This document shows, piece by piece, positions 1 through 5,575 of a stretch of 5,661 nucleotides of DNA. The notes below the pieces were generated by a model that was not told where the DNA came from, ran no database searches, and saw only the letters and a program-made list of their open reading frames with translations. The translations under genes and the position numbers were made by a program. Numbering within the stretch: the first letter of the stretch is position 1; each line of letters opens with the position of its first letter. The DNA is taken from positions 1-5,661 of the forward strand of contig JAFAGF010000130.1 in NCBI GenBank assembly GCA_023422975.1, in the 5' to 3' direction. The DNA is from Pseudomonadota bacterium (GTDB taxonomy: Bacteria > Pseudomonadota > Gammaproteobacteria > Burkholderiales > Burkholderiaceae_C).

Positions 1-809
1 TAGACCGAGATGCCATCGATGGTCGAATCGGGGCGCGCCAAATACACGTACTCAAACACGCAGGGGTAAAGCTGGCTGTTTTCTGCGCACTGCTCGGTGT
101 GCACGGTGCCGTCATTGGCAATGAACACCGCTTCGCCAGGCGCAATATCGCGTTCAAACTGGTGCAGTGTGCCTTCCAGCGCCACCGATTCACTGGCCAG
201 CATGTAGGTGCCGTCTGCCCCCTTGCCCATGCACAGCGGGCGAATACCAAAGGGATCACGGAACGCCAGCAAACCATACCCTGCAATCAGCGCGATCACA
301 GCGTACGAGCCCTTGATACGCTTGTGCACCGCGCGCACCGCCTTGAACACTTCATCGGGCGTCAGCGGCGCACCGCTGGTGGCGCGGCCAATTTCGTGCG
401 CCAGCACGTTGAGCAGCACTTCCGAGTCGCTTTCGGTGTTGGTGTGGCGGTGGTCGGTGCTGGCCAACTCTTCACGCAATTGCTTGGCGTTGGTCAGATT
501 GCCGTTGTGCACCATGACCACACCAAAAGGTGCGTTCACATAGAAAGGCTGCGCCTCTTCTTCGCTGGCCGCATTGCCTGCCGTGGGGTAGCGCACCTGG
601 CCCAAACCCACGTTGCCCGGCAAAGCGCGCATATTGCGGGTGCGGAACACATCCTTGACCATGCCCTTGGCTTTGTGCATGAAGAACTTGCGCTCTTGCT
701 GGGTCACGATACCGGCTGCATCCTGACCACGGTGCTGCAGCAGCAGCAAGGCGTCATAAATCAGTTGATTCACGGGGGTGGCTGACACCACACCGACGAT
801 TCCACACAT
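1..809 (-). CDS. purF: Amidophosphoribosyltransferase (glutamine PRPP amidotransferase), N-terminal part
   Basis: PurF catalyses the first committed step of de novo purine synthesis in the cytoplasm: PRPP plus glutamine gives phosphoribosylamine. The 269 codons present begin with MCGIVGVVS, the class II (Ntn) glutaminase signature in which Cys2 becomes the N-terminal nucleophile once Met is removed. There is no propeptide, as in E. coli. Other expected glutaminase residues are visible: QHRGQDAAG (26-33), Arg73 in GQVRYPTAG, HNGNLTN (101-107) and TESDSE (125-130) with Asp128. RDPFGIRPL (184-192) and FEYVYLARPDS (252-262) lead into the phosphoribosyltransferase domain. That domain, with the PRPP loop, lies beyond the left edge; the full protein is normally about 500 residues, so roughly half is present. 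The start is fixed by the Cys2 requirement; a weak GGAA lies 7 bases upstream. It is the last visible gene of the folC-dedD-cvpA-purF run, 84 bases after cvpA. Identification is very secure. Confidence 0.97.
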   Translation of the reverse strand, partial: MCGIVGVVSATPVNQLIYDALLLLQHRGQDAAGIVTQQERKFFMHKAKGMVKDVFRTRNMRALPGNVGLGQVRYPTAGNAASEEEAQPFYVNAPFGVVMVHNGNLTNAKQLREELASTDHRHTNTESDSEVLLNVLAHEIGRATSGAPLTPDEVFKAVRAVHKRIKGSYAVIALIAGYGLLAFRDPFGIRPLCMGKGADGTYMLASESVALEGTLHQFERDIAPGEAVFIANDGTVHTEQCAENSQLYPCVFEYVYLARPDSTIDGISV

Positions 810-828
810 AGTTGCGTTCCATCTATCT

Positions 829-844
829 GCGAGATTGCTCTCGC
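829..844 (-). promoter_or_regulatory. Hairpin in the cvpA-purF gap, upstream of the purF start
   Basis: GCGAGA and TCTCGC form a perfect 6-bp inverted repeat around a 4-base loop. In the transcript the stem ends 19 bases before the purF ATG, just upstream of the weak GGAA ribosome site. It is not followed by a U run in the purF direction, so it does not look like an intrinsic terminator. It may modulate purF translation or mark an RNA processing site between cvpA and purF, or it may be chance. No riboswitch fold is recognisable and no E. coli-type PurR box was seen. Confidence 0.35.
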
Positions 845-893
845 GGTCTTTGCTTGCAGGCCACGCCCACCTTTAGGCCCAGCCCCTACTCTC

Positions 894-1385
894 TTACGCC
901 GAAGGCACCAGCCTTCCCCACTCCACTGACAGCGCCGGCAAGATACTTGCCACCACATCGGTGAGCCAAGGTGCCGCCAGCGATTGTGTCCACCACGCCT
1001 GGGTGTGCAGGGGTGTGGAAACTACGACCACCGCCAACACCACAATCAATACTGCCGCGCGCAGCACGCCAAAAACGGCACCCAACGTGCGATCCACCGG
1101 GCGCAGGCCAGCCACTTCAATCAGCTTTTTGGCCAAGGCACTGAGCAGTCCCCAGGCAAACACCGCGACGACAAAGGTCAATACAAAGCCAATGCCATAT
1201 TGCACTGTGGCATCAAACCCGCTGAGCGGCAGCAGACCCGCCACATATTCAGCAAACAACCGCGCCACAAAGAAACCTGCCACCCAGCCCACGAGTGAAA
1301 ACAGCTCAAAAATCAAACCGCGCCACGCACCCAACAGCATGGACACCACCAAGATGCCCAGCAACACACCATCCAAAACAACCAT
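894..1385 (-). CDS. cvpA: CvpA family inner-membrane protein
   Basis: The 163-residue product has the usual length and shape of CvpA (named from colicin V production), a small integral inner-membrane protein. Four hydrophobic segments are visible, at about 3-20, 28-46, 63-84 and 103-123. Family hallmarks include the early AWRGLIFEL (20-28) and the loop motif PVDRTLGAVFGVLRA (96-110), matching the conserved DR-x-LG-x-x-FG-x-x-R pattern. A polar, Trp-containing tail follows the last helix. The start is the first ATG in frame, with GGAAA about 4 bases upstream as a weak ribosome site. It sits 41 bases after the SPOR gene and 84 bases before purF, the conserved cvpA-purF pairing. In enterobacteria CvpA has been linked to colicin V export and to envelope tolerance of bile salts; the molecular activity is not established, and the link to purine synthesis seems to be only co-expression. 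Confidence 0.93.
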   Translation of the reverse strand: MVVLDGVLLGILVVSMLLGAWRGLIFELFSLVGWVAGFFVARLFAEYVAGLLPLSGFDATVQYGIGFVLTFVVAVFAWGLLSALAKKLIEVAGLRPVDRTLGAVFGVLRAAVLIVVLAVVVVSTPLHTQAWWTQSLAAPWLTDVVASILPALSVEWGRLVPSA

Positions 1386-1426
1386 GCGCTTTCCGTACTC
1401 TTTTTAGTTGTGCGTGAGCGGTTTCA

Positions 1427-2299
1427 TTACAAAGTCAGCACTGACGCCGGCAAACCCAAACCTTTGATGCGCGTGGCAGCCTTGTCAGCCGCATCACGCT
1501 GGTCATATGGACCCACACGCACACGCGTGCGCTTGCCATCTTTGGTGTCCACCACTTGGGTATAGGTTTTCAGGCCCGACATTTCCAGCTTGGCGCGCAC
1601 TTCCGAGGCCTTGCCAGCATCAGCAAATGCACCCACCTGCACAATAAAACGCCCTTGCTTGTTGGCTTCAGTCTTTGCTGGCGTGGCCGCAGCGGTCGAG
1701 GCGGGCACAGGCGCACGCCCTTCCAGCAAGGCACGGGCACGCTCTGCATCACTCACCACAGGTTTCGGCGCGGGCTTGACCTCTGACTTCGGTTCTGGTT
1801 TAGGTTCAGCTTTGGGTGCTGGCTTAGGCTCCACCTTGGGCTCAGGCTGAACTTCTGGCTTCGGCACGGGAGCTGGAGGTGTCACGGGCTCTGGCACCAA
1901 ACGCGGTGGCTCCGGGGGCTTCGGCACCGCCAAAGGCGCTGGTTCATTGACCAACTCTTCGTCAGCACTCAAGGCTCCGCCGCCCGCCCCCTCTGCCGGG
2001 GTGGCCGTAGGCTTGACTTCGGTTTGTGCATGCTCACCCGGCACCATCATGGGCGCCACCTGGTTGCGATCCGGAATTTCGATGGGTACATCGACCGGAA
2101 TAGGACGAGGTTGGGTATCAAACAAGATGGGGAAGCCGATCACCCCCAGCGCCACCAAGACAGCAGCACCAATGAGGCGATGGCGCGCACGACGGCGCAT
2201 GTCATCCACGCTTGCGGACTGTGCCAAGCGAGAACGCCGCACAGGCGTTTGCTCGCTTTCCTCTTTTTGACCAGGCCAACGGAATTTGAAAAGTGCCAT
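1427..2299 (-). CDS. dedD: DedD-like SPOR-domain membrane protein
   Basis: The 290-residue protein is predicted to be a bitopic inner-membrane protein. A basic cytoplasmic stretch (RRRARHR, 35-41) precedes one transmembrane helix at about 42-60. A long periplasmic linker rich in Pro, Lys and Glu (about 120-180) and an Ala-rich stretch follow. The C-terminal SPOR domain covers about 216-290 and shows the paired motifs RFIVQVGAFAD (217-227) and RVRVGPYDQRDAADKA (259-274). SPOR domains bind glycan strands stripped of stem peptides and target proteins to the division septum. The order folC, this gene, cvpA, purF matches E. coli dedD, hence the symbol, although the protein is longer than E. coli DedD and the linker is divergent. 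It starts 23 bases after folC with no obvious Shine-Dalgarno, which suggests translational coupling. The domain call is firm; strict orthology to DedD is inferred from synteny. Confidence 0.9.
   Translation of the reverse strand: MALFKFRWPGQKEESEQTPVRRSRLAQSASVDDMRRRARHRLIGAAVLVALGVIGFPILFDTQPRPIPVDVPIEIPDRNQVAPMMVPGEHAQTEVKPTATPAEGAGGGALSADEELVNEPAPLAVPKPPEPPRLVPEPVTPPAPVPKPEVQPEPKVEPKPAPKAEPKPEPKSEVKPAPKPVVSDAERARALLEGRAPVPASTAAATPAKTEANKQGRFIVQVGAFADAGKASEVRAKLEMSGLKTYTQVVDTKDGKRTRVRVGPYDQRDAADKAATRIKGLGLPASVLTL
1760..1924 (-). repeat. Pro/Lys/Glu-rich repetitive linker coding segment in the SPOR protein
   Basis: Residues 126-180 of the SPOR protein are an imperfect repeat of short PKPEP / PKVEP / PKAEP units. 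On the plus strand the DNA shows matching repeats of GGCTT, GGTTC and GGCTC triplet patterns. It probably works as a stiff, extended spacer carrying the SPOR domain from the membrane across to the peptidoglycan. Such DNA is prone to slippage, so linker length may vary between strains. Confidence 0.7.
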
Positions 2300-2322
2300 G
2301 AAGATGCGTCGCGTAGCGGACC

Positions 2323-3678
2323 TTATTCGCCCAAATGTTTGGCATGCAGGCGAGGCGGCCCATCTTTCAAAACCTCACCAACCGTATAAAACGAGCCAAA
2401 GACCACGATTCTATCAGCCGGGTCTGCAGCCTGTACGGCTGCATCCAATGCCGCTTGCGGACTCTCATACAAGCTAGTAGGCACTTCGCGGCGTGTAGCG
2501 CCGCCTACCACTTGCGCAGCGTTCCACTTTTGTTGCAACTTCGAAGCCGACTCCGCACGCTCCGTGGGCAAATCCGTGAAATACCAGCGGTCAATCAGCG
2601 GGCCAACCTTGAGCAGCATGGGCGCCAACTCCTTATCTGCCATCGCACCAAACACCGCATGCGTGGTGGGAAAGTAGCCCATGGCATCCAAGTTGGCAGT
2701 GAGCGCCGCCACCGAGTGCGGGTTATGCGCTACATCCAGCACCAACGTGGGCTGCCCAGGGATGATCTGAAAACGCCCGGGCAACTCCACCATCGCCAAG
2801 CCCGTACGCACCGCTTGTGCCGTCACGGGCAGCACGGGGCGCAGCGCTTCGTAGGCCGCCAAAACGCCCGATGCATTCATCAACTGGTTCGCACCCCGCA
2901 GCGCAGGGTAAGACAGGCCTGCATAGCGACGGTCACGCCCAGCCCAACCCCACTGCTGCTTGTCGCCGCTGTAATTGAAGTCGCGGCCAAACATGCGCAA
3001 ATCTGCACCCATGGCTTGCGCGTGGTCGATCACGCTTTGCGGAGGCACGGGGTCGCTCACAATCACTGGCCGCCCCGCGCGCATGATGCCGGCTTTCTCT
3101 CGACCGATGGTTTCCCGGTCATTGCCCAAAATTGCGGCATGGTCGATGTCAATGCTGGTGATGATGGCGCAATCCGCATCCACCACATTGGTGGCATCCA
3201 GACGGCCACCCAGCCCCACTTCCAAAATTGCCACATCCAGCTTGGCCAGACTCAGCATGCGCATGATGGCCAAAGTGGTGAATTCAAAATACGTCAGCAG
3301 CACCTCTTCGCCTTGGAATCGGGCTGCTTCTACCGCCGCGAAGTGCGGCAAAAAATCCTGTGCTTTCGCAATCTCACCATGAAGGCGACAGCGCTCTTCA
3401 AAGTGAACCAAATGCGGAGAGGTATAAACACCGGGCTTGTAGCCGGACTGCAAAGCCACAGCCTCCAGCATGGCGCAGGTAGATCCCTTGCCATTGGTGC
3501 CCGCCACGGTAATCACAGGGCAGTCAAACTTCAACTGCATGCGCTGCGCAACTTCGCGCACACGCTCAAGCCCCATGGCAATGTTTTGTGGATGAATTTG
3601 CTCGCAGTGCGCAAGCCATTCAGAAAGTGTGGAGAAATTGCTGTGCATACAGTGCATGATTGTCGCGCACCCACGCAT
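2323..3678 (-). CDS. folC: Bifunctional folylpolyglutamate synthase / dihydrofolate synthase
   Basis: FolC makes dihydrofolate from dihydropteroate and glutamate using ATP, then adds further glutamates to reduced folates, in the cytoplasm. The Mur-ligase-like architecture is complete: P-loop AGTNGKGST (59-67); substrate loop YTSPHLVHFEERCRLHGE (85-102); EVGLGGRLDATN (153-164); DHAAILGNDRETIGREKAGI (179-198), with Lys195 at the usual carbamylated-lysine position; PGRFQ (300-304); DVAHNPHS (315-322); and the C-terminal FGSFYTVGEV (427-436). The length of 451 residues, counted from the first ATG, is normal. Start choice is uncertain: in-frame ATGs occur at codons 1, 8 and 11. Codon 1 (3678) has GGTGAT just upstream; the other two lack any Shine-Dalgarno, though starting at codon 11 would give a family-like N-terminus. 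It is the first minus-strand gene of the run and is divergent from the YffB gene. In many relatives accD precedes folC; here it does not. Confidence 0.96.
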   Translation of the reverse strand: MRGCATIMHCMHSNFSTLSEWLAHCEQIHPQNIAMGLERVREVAQRMQLKFDCPVITVAGTNGKGSTCAMLEAVALQSGYKPGVYTSPHLVHFEERCRLHGEIAKAQDFLPHFAAVEAARFQGEEVLLTYFEFTTLAIMRMLSLAKLDVAILEVGLGGRLDATNVVDADCAIITSIDIDHAAILGNDRETIGREKAGIMRAGRPVIVSDPVPPQSVIDHAQAMGADLRMFGRDFNYSGDKQQWGWAGRDRRYAGLSYPALRGANQLMNASGVLAAYEALRPVLPVTAQAVRTGLAMVELPGRFQIIPGQPTLVLDVAHNPHSVAALTANLDAMGYFPTTHAVFGAMADKELAPMLLKVGPLIDRWYFTDLPTERAESASKLQQKWNAAQVVGGATRREVPTSLYESPQAALDAAVQAADPADRIVVFGSFYTVGEVLKDGPPRLHAKHLGE

Positions 3679-3680
3679 GT

Positions 3681-3686
3681 ATCACC
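3681..3686 (-). promoter_or_regulatory. Possible ribosome binding site for folC (first ATG)
   Basis: On the minus strand GGTGAT lies 2 bases before the ATG at 3678. It matches the 3' half of the full Shine-Dalgarno AGGAGGTGAT, so when aligned that way its distance to the start is acceptable. It favours the most upstream of three in-frame ATGs. The match is partial and the choice is not settled. Confidence 0.35.
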
Positions 3687-3695
3687 ATCAACATC

Positions 3696-4061
3696 ATGAG
3701 TACCAACAAGATTATTCGTGTTTACGGCATTCCCAACTGTGACACAGTGAAGAAAGCACGCACCTGGCTGACGGCACAAGGCCTCGCATACGAATTTCAC
3801 GATTTCAAAAAACAAGGTGTACCCGCGGATAAATTGCCCGCTTGGATGCAAGCTGTCGGCTGGGAAAAACTGACCAACCGCCAAGGAACCACTTGGCGAA
3901 AATTGGACCCAACCATCCAAGCCTCTGTGGTGGACGCGCCCTCTGCCGCCAAGGTACTGCAAGAACATGCCAGCGTCATCAAGCGCCCGGTGGTGGAGTG
4001 GAGCAATGACCACATTACAGTGGGCTTCAACGCTGAAACGTGGCAAGCGCTCATCAACTGA
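3696..4061 (+). CDS. yffB: YffB/ArsC-family (Spx-like) thioredoxin-fold protein
   Basis: The 121-residue product belongs to the ArsC/Spx/YffB branch of thioredoxin-fold proteins. Visible marks are RVYGIPNCDTVKKARTWL (8-25) with the single candidate redox Cys15, FHDFKKQGV (34-42), GTTWRKLD (64-71) and IKRPVV (95-100), the cis-proline segment. Length and motifs resemble E. coli YffB closely, whose GIKNCDT and RGTTWRKLD stretches match. It is probably not a true arsenate reductase, because the ArsC glutathione/arsenate-binding pattern around the Cys is not the classical one. A structure of a Pseudomonas homologue led to the proposal of a glutathione-dependent thiol reductase, but the substrate is unknown. 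I chose ATG 3696 because it gives the family N-terminus. An upstream ATG at 3660 would add 12 unconserved residues and overlap folC. Neither start has a Shine-Dalgarno. It is divergent from folC and is followed after 77 bases by an exported-protein gene. Confidence 0.9.
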   Translation: MSTNKIIRVYGIPNCDTVKKARTWLTAQGLAYEFHDFKKQGVPADKLPAWMQAVGWEKLTNRQGTTWRKLDPTIQASVVDAPSAAKVLQEHASVIKRPVVEWSNDHITVGFNAETWQALIN

Positions 4062-4085
4062 AGCCTTCTGACCGTATTGAACGGC

Positions 4086-4103
4086 GTGGTGCCGCAACAC
4101 CAC
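4086..4103 (+). other. Inverted repeat after the yffB gene
   Basis: GTGGTG and CACCAC form a perfect 6-bp stem around a 6-base loop, 24 bases past the yffB stop and 21 bases before the next ribosome binding site. No T run follows, so a classical intrinsic terminator is unlikely. It could be a weak or factor-dependent terminator, an mRNA-stabilising 3' hairpin, or chance. Confidence 0.3.
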
Positions 4104-4124
4104 AGATTGACTTCATCGCCCCAT

Positions 4125-4130
4125 AAGGAG
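4125..4130 (+). promoter_or_regulatory. Ribosome binding site deciding a GTG start
   Basis: AAGGAG lies 8 bases before the GTG at 4139. The strong match justifies choosing GTG as the start of the following exported protein: it is the only start that keeps a full signal peptide with its basic residues. An ATG within the hydrophobic core would be too late. Confidence 0.8.
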
Positions 4131-4138
4131 CAAACATT

Positions 4139-4630
4139 GTGACCCAACGATCACTCACTCGCTCTGGACTTGCTTTGGCCATGGCCTGCCTTGGAGCCGG
4201 GCTACCTTTTGCCACCTCTGCACAGCCAGCCTATGGCCGGGTGCTGGACGCCACCCCCATTTATGAACAGGTGACCATTCCGCAGGAAGAATGTGTGGAG
4301 TACACCAGCCACACGCGCTGCAAGACCCGCACCGTGTATGAAGATGAGCTTGTGGGCTACGACGTGCTGTATGAATACCAAGGTCAGCAGTACTCACAGC
4401 GCATGGCACACAACCCCGGCAAACGTGTACCCATTCAGTCCACCGCGCCAAGCAGCAGCTACCGCAGCAACGACCGGGCTAGCACCAGCAGTGTGACGCC
4501 CGGCGCCAAGTCCTATGGGTCGGCTGCACCCGGCGCAGCCCCCGTGGAGAGCATCGAATACCGTGCCAATGACAGTGACCTGCCCATCATTGACCTGCGA
4601 ATAGGCGCTCATCCACCCCGTCCACGCTAG
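4139..4630 (+). CDS. Exported YcfJ-like protein lacking the glycine-zipper module
   Basis: The 163-residue protein starts at GTG and has a signal peptide: basic Arg4 and Arg8, a hydrophobic core at about 10-24, and likely cleavage after TSA (26-28). The mature protein has two blocks typical of YcfJ-type envelope proteins. Block A is RVLDATPIYEQVTIPQEEC (34-52). Block B (60-99) contains RCK, VYEDELVGYDVLYEY and the RM...NPGKRVPI end. The tail (101-163) is rich in Ser, Ala and Pro and probably disordered. Block A matches the downstream neighbour at 12 of 19 positions and block B at 21 of 40 without gaps, so the two are paralogs. In YcfJ and in the neighbour, two glycine-rich hydrophobic segments lie between the blocks; here only 7 residues separate them. 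A periplasmic or cell-surface role is likely, but the function is unknown. Cys52 and Cys61 correspond to cysteines conserved in the neighbour and could form a disulfide. Confidence 0.85.
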   Translation: MTQRSLTRSGLALAMACLGAGLPFATSAQPAYGRVLDATPIYEQVTIPQEECVEYTSHTRCKTRTVYEDELVGYDVLYEYQGQQYSQRMAHNPGKRVPIQSTAPSSSYRSNDRASTSSVTPGAKSYGSAAPGAAPVESIEYRANDSDLPIIDLRIGAHPPRPR

Positions 4631-4717
4631 CCACACCAACATCTGCACACCACCATTTACGCAGCTTTACCTCGCTGGCAACAGGCGATTACCCAAGCCT
4701 CCTAAACTTGTGGTTGC

Positions 4718-4723
4718 AAGGAG
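4718..4723 (+). promoter_or_regulatory. Ribosome binding site of the glycine-zipper protein gene
   Basis: AAGGAG followed by six T bases and then ATG at 4730. This is a strong site with good spacing, and it resembles the site of the upstream paralog. It supports the chosen start and suggests higher expression than the metabolic genes in the window, which have weak or no Shine-Dalgarno sequences. Confidence 0.8.
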
Positions 4724-4729
4724 TTTTTT

Positions 4730-5446
4730 ATGCGTTTCAAGCATTGGTTCACCGTGGCTGCGATTGCTGGTTTGGCCTGCGGCAGCGCTGCGGCCCAAGA
4801 GCAAGCGCGCGTACTGTCTGCCACCCCGATCTGGCAGCAAATAGGCATTCCGCAGCAAGTTTGCGAGGACGAGCAGGTATACAGCGGCCAGCAAACCAAT
4901 GGAACTGGTGCCATTTGGGGCGCAGTCATTGGCGGTGTGGCGGGCAACGCATTGGGGCGCGGCAGTAGCTATTCAGGACACCGTGGCTACAGCCACCGCG
5001 GCTATCGTGGCCATAGGGGCTATGGACACCACAGCTACCACGGCCATTCGGGCTCCAACCGCGCAGCCACCACCATCGTGGGCGCCATTGCCGGTGGGCT
5101 GATTGGCAATGTGATCGAAAGCAGCAATAGCCAGCCACGCTACGAGACCGTTCGCCGCTGCACCAATGAATTGGTCTACGAAAATCGTACCGTAGGCTAC
5201 GACGTCACTTACGAATATGCGGGCCGCCGCTACACCACACGCATGGACAACCATCCCGGCGCATGGGTGCCCGTCAGCGTGCAAGCCCATCAGCCTGCAC
5301 CCTCAACCTGGAGCAGCGCGGAGCGCTTCGTCGGGCCTAGCGGCGTTTACCAGCCCGCGCCTGCTGGCACCGCAGTGACAGAAAACATCTACAGCACGAC
5401 GCCGGTCTACCCCAACAGCGCACCACCTTCTGCTTATTGGCGCTGA
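4730..5446 (+). CDS. Exported YcfJ-like protein with two glycine-zipper segments
   Basis: The 238-residue protein has a signal peptide (Arg2, Lys4, hydrophobic core about 7-18) with likely cleavage after AAA (20-22). Block A is RVLSATPIWQQIGIPQQVC (27-45). Two glycine zippers follow: residues 60-76 with Gly at 60, 64, 68, 72 and 76, an unbroken GxxxG series; and 116-127 with Gly at 118, 122 and 126. Between them lies a linker (79-110) made only of Ser, Tyr, Gly, His, Arg and Asn. Block B (143-182) holds RCTNE, VGYDVTYEY and the RMDNHPG...VPV end, very like E. coli YcfJ. The Pro/Ser/Ala-rich tail is probably disordered. The architecture places it in the glycine-zipper 2TM / 17-kDa surface antigen-like group. 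Such zippers insert in or associate with membranes, here probably the outer membrane or periplasm; a precise function is not known. The ATG follows a strong AAGGAG. The gene lies 99 bases after its shorter paralog, with which it may be co-transcribed. Confidence 0.9.
   Translation: MRFKHWFTVAAIAGLACGSAAAQEQARVLSATPIWQQIGIPQQVCEDEQVYSGQQTNGTGAIWGAVIGGVAGNALGRGSSYSGHRGYSHRGYRGHRGYGHHSYHGHSGSNRAATTIVGAIAGGLIGNVIESSNSQPRYETVRRCTNELVYENRTVGYDVTYEYAGRRYTTRMDNHPGAWVPVSVQAHQPAPSTWSSAERFVGPSGVYQPAPAGTAVTENIYSTTPVYPNSAPPSAYWR
4964..5059 (+). repeat. Gly/His/Tyr/Arg/Ser-rich linker coding repeat
   Basis: Codons 79-110 of the zipper protein encode 32 residues using only six amino acids: 8 Gly, 7 His, 7 Ser, 5 Tyr, 4 Arg and 1 Asn. 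The pattern is a loose repeat of H/Y-R-G-Y/H units, and the DNA shows repeated GGCTA(C/T) and CACCG(C/T)GGC-like words. It sits exactly between the two glycine zippers, where E. coli YcfJ has only a short spacer. The sequence probably grew by slippage of short units. Confidence 0.75.
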
Positions 5447-5453
5447 AGCTCTG

Positions 5454-5480
5454 CCACCCTGCACTCATCCTCAGGGGTGG
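5454..5480 (+). terminator. Weak imperfect hairpin after the zipper protein gene
   Basis: CCACCCT pairs with AGGGGTGG across a 12-base loop, with one bulged G, starting 7 bases after the TGA stop. No clear T run follows (GGTCATGTTC), so it is at best a poor intrinsic terminator. The position is right for ending the exported-protein transcript before ppnP. Confidence 0.25.
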
Positions 5481-5530
5481 GGTCATGTTCATATGCGTTT
5501 TGCGAAACCCCAAGGACGACGCAGGTAGCC

Positions 5531-5536
5531 TAAAAT
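5531..5536 (+). promoter_or_regulatory. Possible -10 element for ppnP
   Basis: TAAAAT matches the sigma-70 -10 consensus at five of six positions and ends 39 bases before the ppnP ATG, giving a plausible leader of about 30 bases. No good -35 is found at 16-18 bases; a TTGCGA lies too far upstream (5500-5505). The call rests on one hexamer only. Confidence 0.3.
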
Positions 5537-5575
5537 GCCCAGCTTCGATCCAAACTCAGCGACTGCGCGCAATCC

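Noticed and set aside
99..785. A 228-codon plus-strand open frame opposite purF.
   Set aside because: Shadow of purF; composition is typical of antisense frames and no domain is recognisable.
961..1407. Plus-strand frames opposite cvpA.
   Set aside because: Thr/Ser/Asn/Ala-rich shadow of the hydrophobic CvpA codons, with no ribosome site and no motif.
1386..1426. A PurR-type operator or promoter upstream of cvpA, as in E. coli.
   Set aside because: No ACGCAAACG-like palindrome is present, and the best -35/-10 pair has a 20-base spacer.
1404..1427. A 7-codon minus-strand frame (MKPLTHN) overlapping the dedD-like stop as TAATG.
   Set aside because: The stop-start overlap looks like coupling, but the peptide is tiny, resembles nothing, and stops before cvpA; likely chance.
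2335..3699. A 454-codon plus-strand open frame covering almost all of folC.
   Set aside because: It is antisense to an unmistakable folC, its protein is rich in His, Arg and Gln with no recognisable domain, and it is explained by high G+C codon use in folC.
3696..4061. Annotation of this gene as a true arsenate reductase with an ars operon.
   Set aside because: The motifs fit YffB rather than ArsC, and there is no arsR, arsB or acr3 gene nearby.
3531..4103. A 190-codon minus-strand frame opposite yffB that runs into folC.
   Set aside because: Overlaps two well supported genes and has no domain resemblance.
4769..4783. Possible lipoprotein signal at Cys17 of the zipper protein, and likewise Cys17 of its paralog.
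   Set aside because: The lipobox needs Leu or similar at position -3; Gly14 and Ala14 are found there instead, and good signal peptidase I sites (AAA-Q and TSA-Q) lie a few residues later.
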